From contig NZ_CP017702.1 in the NCBI RefSeq assembly GCF_002706745.1, forward strand, positions 1,178,001 to 1,242,000: a stretch of DNA of 64,000 nt, read 5' to 3'. Below, in pieces: positions 54,042-64,000 of the stretch. Source of the DNA: Companilactobacillus farciminis KCTC 3681 = DSM 20184. GTDB taxonomy: Bacteria; Bacillota; Bacilli; Lactobacillales; Lactobacillaceae. How positions within the stretch are numbered: the first letter of the stretch is position 1; each line of letters begins with the position of its first letter. Under the pieces are notes generated by a model, which saw only the letters and a program-made list of their open reading frames with translations, made no database searches and was not told where the DNA came from. A program made the translations under genes and the position numbers.

Positions 54042-54347
54042 ATGTCAAAAACAATCATGTTGGCATGTGCTGGAGGGATGTCTACTTCGTTGTTGGTGAC
54101 GAAGATGGAGAAGGAAGCGGTGAAAAGAAATGTTGATGTATCAATATTTGCGACCGCTGGATCAATCATTCCCGACGAATGTAAGAAGTATCATCCTGAC
54201 GTTATTTTGTTGGGACCACAGATTCAGTACATGTATCATTTGGTAATCAAAGAGGTTGATGTGCCGGTTTCTGTGATTGATATGAAGGATTTTGGAACTA
54301 TGAATGGAGAAAAGGTCCTGAATTTGGCTTTATCGATGATGAAATGA
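54042..54347 (+). CDS. orphan PTS lactose/cellobiose-type EIIB
   Basis: This 101-residue EIIB carries the phosphorylatable Cys9 in MLACAGGMSTSLL, typical of the lactose/cellobiose family. AAGGAGG precedes the ATG, and TATAAT is at 54004. No EIIA or EIIC is adjacent, so it would work with a permease elsewhere or have a regulatory role. Its stop overlaps an upstream in-frame ATG of the next gene. Confidence 0.88.
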   Translation: MSKTIMLACAGGMSTSLLVTKMEKEAVKRNVDVSIFATAGSIIPDECKKYHPDVILLGPQIQYMYHLVIKEVDVPVSVIDMKDFGTMNGEKVLNLALSMMK

Positions 54348-54400
54348 GTATTTTCTTTACATTTTTTGGTCTTTGTTATTTACTTAGTCCGAGGCAAATT

Positions 54401-55393
54401 ATGAAAAAAATTAATGATTATTTTTCTAAAGAATCTCATTTACAAAGATCACTTCGTGAAAAAGAAATAAATAAATTAAACTATTCAATAAGATTTTTAT
54501 ACATTAATGTATTCATCTATATTTTGATAACTATTGTTGAATACTGGTTAGCTAAAATCGGTAATTCCCAAGCACTGCGGGCGGACGCCTTAAATAATCT
54601 TTCAGGTGTTATTTCAACAGGCGTATTAATTTTGGGTATCAAAGAAGCAACTAATGTTGATGACGATGATATTTTAGGACGAGATCTACCCAAGGAGAAT
54701 ATTCGTAGTAAGAATTCGTTGCAGCTCTCACGATTTAGGTTGGAAACAGTTTTTACTTTGATGACTAGTTTTATTATTATTTTGATTGCCATTCAAATTG
54801 TTTACAGTGGCATAAAGGGACTAATGAATTTAAGCAATGTTGAAAGTCCTAACTTTGTTTCCGCCATCGGAGCAAGTATCGCAACTATTTTGATGTTAGT
54901 AGTTTGGTATCTTAACTATCATAATGGCAAGAAGTTGAAAAATACCTCTTTACAAGCTGCCGCAAAGGATAGCTTAGGTGATGTCGTGACTAGTTTTAGT
55001 ACGATGATTACAGTTTTGTTGTCGATGGCTTTGAAAGTAGCTTTTCTCGATAGTGCAGTAAGTATAGTAATTGGAATTTTTATTTTGTGGCAAGGAATTG
55101 TGATCTTTCAGGAATCTTCGTTGAATTTGATTGATTATGTTGATCCAGAATTGGAAAAAGATATGCGCCAAGATATTGGTAATATTGAGGAAGTTCGTGA
55201 TGTGGTTGATTTGACCAGCAGATATAATGGAAATATGTTGATTGTAGATATTTTTGTGAAAGTTGCTGCTGAGGATACTGCGATGTCAATTTATCAGTTG
55301 AATAAAAAGATTAAAGAAGAACTTTATCAAAAATACGATGTCTACGATGTTACGCTTACTACTATTCCGGATTTAGAGGAATTTGATAAGTGA
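54401..55393 (+). CDS. cation diffusion facilitator (CDF) transporter
   Basis: This 330-residue metal-ion/proton antiporter has hydrophobic helices in the first two thirds (Asp-containing RADALNNLSGV and AAKDSLGDVVTS, the metal-site helices II and V) and a C-terminal ferredoxin-like cytoplasmic domain. Start ATG 54401 is preferred because GAGG lies 6 bases upstream; ATG 54344 overlaps the EIIB stop but has no site. Zn2+, Mn2+ or Fe2+ export is possible. Confidence 0.85.
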   Translation: MKKINDYFSKESHLQRSLREKEINKLNYSIRFLYINVFIYILITIVEYWLAKIGNSQALRADALNNLSGVISTGVLILGIKEATNVDDDDILGRDLPKENIRSKNSLQLSRFRLETVFTLMTSFIIILIAIQIVYSGIKGLMNLSNVESPNFVSAIGASIATILMLVVWYLNYHNGKKLKNTSLQAAAKDSLGDVVTSFSTMITVLLSMALKVAFLDSAVSIVIGIFILWQGIVIFQESSLNLIDYVDPELEKDMRQDIGNIEEVRDVVDLTSRYNGNMLIVDIFVKVAAEDTAMSIYQLNKKIKEELYQKYDVYDVTLTTIPDLEEFDK

Positions 55394-55432
55394 AAAAGAT
55401 AACCTTCAACGAATTTATTTCGCTGAGGGCTA
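55388..55432 (+). terminator. probable terminator after the CDF gene
   Basis: Imperfect stem AACCTTCAACGAA with TTCGCTGAGGG-type arm, then T5. Confidence 0.55.
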
Positions 55433-55452
55433 TTTTTATGGACTTTAAGTTG

Positions 55453-55481
55453 TTGTGAACTGATTCTTTACGTTGCATAAT
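55453..55481 (+). promoter_or_regulatory. promoter of the rpiR-family gene
   Basis: TTGTGA (55453-55458) and CATAAT (55476-55481) with a 17-base spacer, 25 bases before the TTG start. Confidence 0.65.
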
Positions 55482-55505
55482 TATTGTTAAAAGGGAGGTA
55501 ATGTC

Positions 55506-56387
55506 TTGTTAATAAGAGATAGGCTAAATAATTTTCAAAAAGGTACAGATGCGGAATTATTGATTAGGGATTTCTTTTTGAGGAGAAAGAATGATTTAGT
55601 AAAAATTAGTACGCATACTATCGCTAAAGAACTGTATATTTCTGCTTCGACGATTACCAGATTTTGTCAAAAATTAGGATTCTTAGGCTATCCTGATTTT
55701 GTAAAACAATATCAAGAAGAGAATGAATATTTGGATTCACATTTTAATAATATTGATCCTAATATACCCTTTTTATCAGAAGATACGACAGCGATTGTCA
55801 ATAATAAAATTGGTACTTTGTATAAGGAAATAATTGACGATTCTTTAGCTCTCTTGAAGAAATCCAGTCTGAATACGATTGAGTATTTGATTCGTGATTG
55901 TGATCATATATATATTTATGCCGCCGGGGATTTGATTTTGGCAGCAGAAAATTTTGAAAATAAGATGATAAAAGTTGGGAAAACTGTTTCAGTAGAAAGA
56001 AGAGGAGACAATGCCTTCTTTAAAGCTAATTATTCGGATGCAAATAGTCTTTTCATCCTTCTATCTTATTCTGGCGAAACAGATAATTTGTTAAAGATTG
56101 CTCATAGATTAAATGATAAGCAATTGCCATTTGTAGCAGTAACGACCATGGGTGGAAACTCGTTGACTGAGTTGACGAATAATGTTATTTACATTTCAAC
56201 TAGAGAGAAATTGATTAATAATTTGGGTAATTTCAGCTCCGTTTTATCTGCGATGTTTGTGTTAGATATCCTATATGCCGATTTTGTCAATGAGAATCAA
56301 GAACAAGCATTAAATAATAAAAAACAAGTTTCCAAATTATTCGAAAATAGACGATCTTCTAGAAATCCACTTTTAGAAGATAATTAG
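55506..56387 (+). CDS. RpiR-family regulator of the beta-glucoside operon
   Basis: This 293-residue regulator has an N-terminal HTH (ISASTITRFCQKLGFLGYPDF) and a C-terminal SIS sugar-phosphate-binding domain (IYIYAAGDL and LLSYSGETDN). Start TTG 55506 has GGGAGG upstream. It lies directly before a PTS-IIBCA and 6-phospho-beta-glucosidase, so it probably senses a phosphorylated beta-glucoside. Confidence 0.88.
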   Translation: MLIRDRLNNFQKGTDAELLIRDFFLRRKNDLVKISTHTIAKELYISASTITRFCQKLGFLGYPDFVKQYQEENEYLDSHFNNIDPNIPFLSEDTTAIVNNKIGTLYKEIIDDSLALLKKSSLNTIEYLIRDCDHIYIYAAGDLILAAENFENKMIKVGKTVSVERRGDNAFFKANYSDANSLFILLSYSGETDNLLKIAHRLNDKQLPFVAVTTMGGNSLTELTNNVIYISTREKLINNLGNFSSVLSAMFVLDILYADFVNENQEQALNNKKQVSKLFENRRSSRNPLLEDN

Positions 56388-56404
56388 TTAAATAATGAAA
56401 CGTT

Positions 56405-56444
56405 GTTGCAGGAATTGTGTAAGATATTGAGATGTTGCTGCAAC
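56405..56444. repeat. GTTGCAG/CTGCAAC inverted repeat
   Basis: Two reverse-complement heptamers (56405-56411 and 56438-56444), the right one within the palindrome GTTGCTGCAAC. A candidate operator for the RpiR protein, before the PTS gene. Confidence 0.4.
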
Positions 56445-56450
56445 ACCTAT

Positions 56451-56488
56451 GAAAGCGCTAACGATTGTGTGTTAGCGCTTTCTTTTTT
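56451..56488 (+). terminator. hairpin terminator containing cre-like arms
   Basis: GAAAGCGCTAAC (56451-56462) pairs perfectly with GTTAGCGCTTTC (56471-56482), followed by T6. The left arm with its preceding bases is a 14-of-15 cre match (from 56449), so CcpA binding and termination would coincide. Confidence 0.8.
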
Positions 56489-56528
56489 GCTATTATGAAA
56501 AACGTAAAGAGACAGGAGGGCGTAAATA

Positions 56529-60540
<4,012 letters not shown>

Positions 60541-60548
<8 letters not shown>

Positions 60549-61326
60549 AATCGTATATAGCGCAGTTGTTTTGATAGCTACTATTTTGGGCGCTTTAACT
60601 GGTTTGGGTGGCGGAGTCATAATAAAACCAATGTTTGACTTGTTGGGACAAGATACGGCAGTTACGATTGGTGTTTATTCAGCGATTGCAGTCTTTACCA
60701 TGAGTATCGTTTCGATTTTTAAACAAACTAAGAGTGGCTTCTCATTTGATTTGAAAACTTTGTTATCGATTTCGTTAGGATCAGTTGCCGGCGGTGTAAT
60801 TGGTGAATTGATTTTCAATAATTTCGTAACATTATTTTCAAATACACAAGTTAAAATTACTCAAAACGTCTTGTTACTAATCATGTTAATTTTCATTTTG
60901 ATTTATACGAAGAATCAAAACCACTTTGGAAAATATCGATTAAAAAGATTTGATTCTATTTTCATAGTCGGCTTGTTGTTAGGTGCTATTTCAGTATTCT
61001 TAGGAATCGGTGGAGGTCCATTGAATGTTGCCATGCTGATGCTTTTGTTCTCATTTACGATGAAAGAATCAACTATTTATTCAATCGCCACAATATTCTT
61101 TGCTCAATTGTCTAAATTAGTACTTAGTGGAGTGCATGGAGATTTGTTTAATATAGATTATAAAGTTGCTATCGTCGTTAGTGTGATGGCTATCGTCGGT
61201 GGATACGTTGGTACTTTGATCAATCAAAAGCTTAATGAAACTTCAGTTACAAGGGCTTATACGATGTTAATGACAGCATTAAGTTTTGTCTCAGTGTTTA
61301 ATGTTGGTCAATCAATATTATTTTAA
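60541..61326 (+). CDS. TauE/SafE-family permease, distant copy
   Basis: This 261-residue membrane protein has the paired TauE motifs GALTGLGGGVIIKP and GAISVFLGIGGGPLN. Start GTG 60541 has CGGAG 9 bases upstream and overlaps the end of the kinase-like gene; in-frame TTG 60517 and ATG 60532 are less likely. It is not closely related to the pair at 50299 and 53109. It closes the beta-glucoside operon and may export an anion connected with it. Confidence 0.85.
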
Positions 61327-61362
61327 AAGAGATTACCGACTAGTTCAGTAGTCTCTTTTTTT
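61326..61362 (+). terminator. terminator of the beta-glucoside operon
   Basis: AAAGAGATTAC pairs with GTAGTCTCTTT (one mismatch), followed by a T-run. Confidence 0.8.
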
Positions 61363-61450
61363 ATAACAAAAATAATATTTCTTAAAATAAGGAAAAATTA
61401 GTAGTAAAATAAGTTGAATAGTTTAATACCTAAGGTGGGAGGGATGATTA

Positions 61451-62581
61451 ATGACATGGTCTGTCTGGCAAGTAACACCAGTGCTAACGAGCATCTTTTT
61501 CATTCTTGGAGTTTTTACATTATATGTGGTTTCTGTTGATTGGTTAAAATCGCAAATTCGCTTAAGATTTCCAGTTATTAAAGAACATTTAATTGAGTCA
61601 TGGTTTGGTATCATTTACATTTTAATTTTTGTTTATAGTCTTCAGTTAGGAATTGCGAGGCAAAACATTTCCTGGTTGTTTATGAATTTTCAGTTGATTG
61701 CAGTTATTTTCTGTGCGTATTTTTTGGCCATTCACGTTCCATTTAGAGCCTTTTGGCCAATCGTTATAGTATTTATGTGGATCAACTCGTCATTTTCGTA
61801 TTGGGAATCTTGGATATATTCTCTAGCAATTATTTCGTTTTATCGAAGCATGAATCACGTCTACAGATGGTCGCAAAAGAGCAATAACGTGTTTCCAATT
61901 TACTTTACGACCGGCACCTTTTTTGGAATGGTATTGTGGTTTTTAGTCAAAATCAAATTTTCATTATCATGGTACATTTTTGTCCAAGAAATTAGTTATT
62001 TCTTAATATTTCAAACGTTGTTATACAGTTACATCAGTATGTTGAATAAAAATCAGCGATTGAAAGCTAATTTAGCACACTCAGCTCACTCTGATGCTTT
62101 GACGCAAGCTAAGAATTATGCTGCCTACGCGGATAAAATCGACAGCTTATTTCAAAATAGTCATCACAATCAATTGCACTTGTCGATGATGATGTTTGAT
62201 ATTGACCACTTTAAACATATCAACGATACCTATGGACATTTAGCAGGGGATAAAGTTTTGCAGCAAGTGGTTGATGTTGTACAAACGGTTATTAATGAAA
62301 ATGATTCAAGAATTGAGTTGTATCGGACGGGTGGAGAAGAGTTCAATGTTTTGCTTCCTAGTTATGACTTGGATGAAACACAAAAAATTGTACCTCAGAT
62401 TTTTAACGCCCTGAATCATTTAGGAATCGACTTCAACGGACAACATATTGATTTCACGGTTTCAGTTGGTGTTTCTGAGATGTCAAAAAAAGATGATGAT
62501 CCAAATGATTTTTATAAGCGAGTCGATGAGAATTTGTATCATTCAAAAACTAATGGTCGAATGCAAATTACAGCTAGATAA
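61451..62581 (+). CDS. GGDEF-domain diguanylate cyclase
   Basis: This 376-residue membrane protein has about six N-terminal helices (residues 10-200) and a cytoplasmic GGDEF domain with MMFDIDHFKHINDTYGH and active site RTGGEEF. Synthesis of c-di-GMP from two GTP is expected. No RxxD inhibitory site precedes GGEEF. GGGAGGG lies before the ATG. Its counterpart is the EAL protein at 49579. Confidence 0.9.
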   Translation: MTWSVWQVTPVLTSIFFILGVFTLYVVSVDWLKSQIRLRFPVIKEHLIESWFGIIYILIFVYSLQLGIARQNISWLFMNFQLIAVIFCAYFLAIHVPFRAFWPIVIVFMWINSSFSYWESWIYSLAIISFYRSMNHVYRWSQKSNNVFPIYFTTGTFFGMVLWFLVKIKFSLSWYIFVQEISYFLIFQTLLYSYISMLNKNQRLKANLAHSAHSDALTQAKNYAAYADKIDSLFQNSHHNQLHLSMMMFDIDHFKHINDTYGHLAGDKVLQQVVDVVQTVINENDSRIELYRTGGEEFNVLLPSYDLDETQKIVPQIFNALNHLGIDFNGQHIDFTVSVGVSEMSKKDDDPNDFYKRVDENLYHSKTNGRMQITAR

Positions 62582-62583
62582 AG

Positions 62584-62619
62584 AAAAGGAAGAGTTGATT
62601 GTCAGCTCTTCCTTTTTTT
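62584..62619. terminator. terminator after the GGDEF gene
   Basis: AAAAGGAAGAG pairs with CTCTTCCTTTT around an inner TGA/TCA stem and a short loop, then T-run. Confidence 0.88.
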
Positions 62620-62656
62620 GCGTATTTATTAAACTAGATAAAAATTGTCTACAGAA

Positions 62657-63622
62657 TTATGTTGTTTCTCTAACTATTAATTCCGTTTTTAAAAATAAAT
62701 GGTTCTTTCTATGGTCGCTTTTACGTAATAGTTCTACTGCAGTATAACCTTCTTGAAATTTTGGTTGGTTAATTGTTGAAAGGGATGGACTAATAATTTT
62801 TGACAAGACCGTATTATCAAATCCAATTACTGAAATATCTTCTGGAATTTTAAGATTATATTTTCTGGTTGCTGAAATTACTGCTGCTCCTAACGTATCT
62901 GAAACACAAAAGAATGCATTGGGTCTGTTAAATGAATTAAGCATCTGGGAAACAATAGGATATGCTATATCGTAACTTATTGCAGGAAGTCCCATATTCC
63001 AATCTTCGTTATAATTCAAGTGATTTTCTGACAGTGCCTTCAAAAAGCCACGTTCTCTTTCCCTTGAATATTTAAAGGAGTGTGGGCCATTAAGAATTGC
63101 AATTTTATTTTTTCCAGAAGATATTAGTTGCTCTGTGGCAAGTTTAGCCGCTGCATAATCATCAATTGATATCGCCGGTAAATTAGATTCTATATTATAC
63201 TCACAACACTGTACGACTCTCGTATGTTTTGACAAAACGTTTAATAGTTTGGTTGGTAACTGATTCAACAAAATGATCCCATAAACTCTCAATTCATCAA
63301 TATAACTGACAAATCCATTAATGGTTTCATCGGTTATTTCTGTCTGATCTATTAATAATTTAAAGTTTGCTGCATTTGCTGCAGCTTTTGATCCTTCTAA
63401 AATTTCAGTATAAAAAATATTAGTAAGTTCAGGAACACTGACAATAATTAGATGCTTATTGTCATCGTCTTCATTTACTCTAAAATTTAAACTATCTATT
63501 GCTTCATCAACTTTCTTTGCAGTTTCTATGCTTACTTTAGACCTATGATTTAAAACTCGAGAGACTGTTGCAGGAGAAACATGAGCTTTTCTTGCAACTT
63601 GATATGCGTTTATCTTAACCAT
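62657..63622 (-). CDS. LacI/GalR-family regulator
   Basis: This 321-residue repressor has HTH NAYQVARKAHVSPATVSRVL at the N-terminus and effector domain ending ISVIGFDNTVLSKIISPSL. Start ATG 63622 has TAGGAGG upstream; the longer frame has no site. It is divergent from a Gfo/Idh oxidoreductase gene, which it probably controls. Confidence 0.88.
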   Translation of the reverse strand: MVKINAYQVARKAHVSPATVSRVLNHRSKVSIETAKKVDEAIDSLNFRVNEDDDNKHLIIVSVPELTNIFYTEILEGSKAAANAANFKLLIDQTEITDETINGFVSYIDELRVYGIILLNQLPTKLLNVLSKHTRVVQCCEYNIESNLPAISIDDYAAAKLATEQLISSGKNKIAILNGPHSFKYSRERERGFLKALSENHLNYNEDWNMGLPAISYDIAYPIVSQMLNSFNRPNAFFCVSDTLGAAVISATRKYNLKIPEDISVIGFDNTVLSKIISPSLSTINQPKFQEGYTAVELLRKSDHRKNHLFLKTELIVRETT

Positions 63623-63654
63623 TAGAAATCCTCCTAAAAAATCTTTACAATCTT

Positions 63655-63780
63655 TCAATATATTTCAAAAAATTGAGCAAAAACTAATTTGTGAAAATTT
63701 CCCAAACATCACCGCACACCCTTATTCCACGGTGAACAAAAGAAATTTTACCGTAATGAAATATTTCAGAAATATTTGAA
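63655..63780. promoter_or_regulatory. palindromic sites between the lacI-type and Gfo/Idh genes
   Basis: TGAAATATTTCA (63757-63768) is a perfect 12-bp palindrome, followed by GAAATATTTGAA (63769-63780). A related TTCAATATATTTCA lies at 63655-63668 near the regulator start. They are likely operators. Confidence 0.45.
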
Positions 63781-63790
63781 ATTATTAAAA

Positions 63791-63804
63791 TGTAAGCGTT
63801 TGTA
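63791..63804 (+). promoter_or_regulatory. CcpA cre site
   Basis: TGTAAGCGTTTGTA matches the cre consensus in its core and lies about 47 bases before the Gfo/Idh ATG. Confidence 0.65.
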
Positions 63805-63850
63805 AAATATTATAACACTTGTAATAAAAATTAATGCAGGGGGGACTCAA

Positions 63851-64000
63851 ATGATGAAGAAAATGATTACAGTAGGAATTATAGGTTGTGGTCGTATTTC
63901 TCAAACAAGACATATTCCAGAATATGCATCTAATGAGAATGTTAAAATCGGTGGTTATTTTGATTTTAATAAACAAAGAGCTGAAGATATCTCTAAACAA
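63851..64000 (+). CDS. Gfo/Idh/MocA-family oxidoreductase, 3' end outside window
   Basis: The first 50 codons are visible. The N-terminal Rossmann motif reads ITVGIIGCGRISQTRHIPEY, and GGYFDFN follows, as in NAD(P)-dependent sugar or inositol dehydrogenases. ATG 63851 has AGGGGGG upstream; a second ATG follows at once, and the exact start is uncertain. The substrate cannot be read from this part. Confidence 0.85.
   Translation, partial: MMKKMITVGIIGCGRISQTRHIPEYASNENVKIGGYFDFNKQRAEDISKQ

Overview
The window looks like chromosome from a low-GC member of the Lactobacillaceae. The evidence is AT-rich Gram-positive genes with strong AGGAGG-type ribosome binding sites and frequent TTG/GTG starts, a malEFG-msmK-mapA-pgmB maltodextrin locus, GH25 muramidases ending in SLAP-like repeats, and a PTS beta-glucoside operon. 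The combination with a quinol nitric oxide reductase suggests a Companilactobacillus-type species, but that is an inference. No phage, transposase, rRNA operon or CRISPR array was seen.

Layout. 1-12.8 kb is housekeeping and small unknown genes: the 3' part of apt, tRNA-Ser(CGA), a SAP-domain protein, a K+ channel, a TraX-like membrane protein, a TetM-like GTPase, UspA, an HD/PgpA-like pair, AhpC, PnuC, an alpha/beta hydrolase and a YxeA-like protein. Between ahpC and pnuC lies an 877-base stretch with two inverted copies of a structured, covarying repeat. A membrane glycosyltransferase (GT2) follows at 13.0-14.3 kb.

14.5-31.5 kb is a maltose/maltodextrin regulon: a LacI-type regulator, two GH13 alpha-glucosidases, a GH13 amylase, malEFG and the ATPase, a neopullulanase interrupted by one in-frame stop, maltose phosphorylase, beta-phosphoglucomutase and an epimerase. 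Three near-identical palindromes (TGTTAYCGRTAACA), two of them 3 bases from a CcpA cre site, tie the units together. Imported maltodextrins would be trimmed to maltose and glucose. Maltose would be phosphorolysed to glucose plus beta-glucose-1-phosphate, then converted to glucose-6-phosphate.

31.6-41.5 kb holds class III fructose-bisphosphatase with a cre/promoter overlap, HAD phosphatases, an UhpT-like antiporter, qNOR (norB), a quinone oxidoreductase and a GH25 muramidase. 41.5-49.4 kb has a Mn2+ (yybP-ykoY) riboswitch in front of a P-type ATPase, three paralogous HesB/IscA-like proteins, a second GH25, a GNAT enzyme, a putative bacteriocin-immunity-like protein and an NADH oxidase.

49.5-54.0 kb contains an EAL protein, a TauE-type permease and an ABC-F ATPase, followed by a decayed second copy of the same block. 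In that second copy only tauE is intact. 54.0-64.0 kb holds an orphan PTS IIB, a CDF transporter, an RpiR-regulated PTS-IIBCA/6-phospho-beta-glucosidase operon that continues into a cytidylate-kinase-like gene and another TauE permease, a GGDEF diguanylate cyclase, and a LacI regulator divergent from a Gfo/Idh oxidoreductase cut by the window end.
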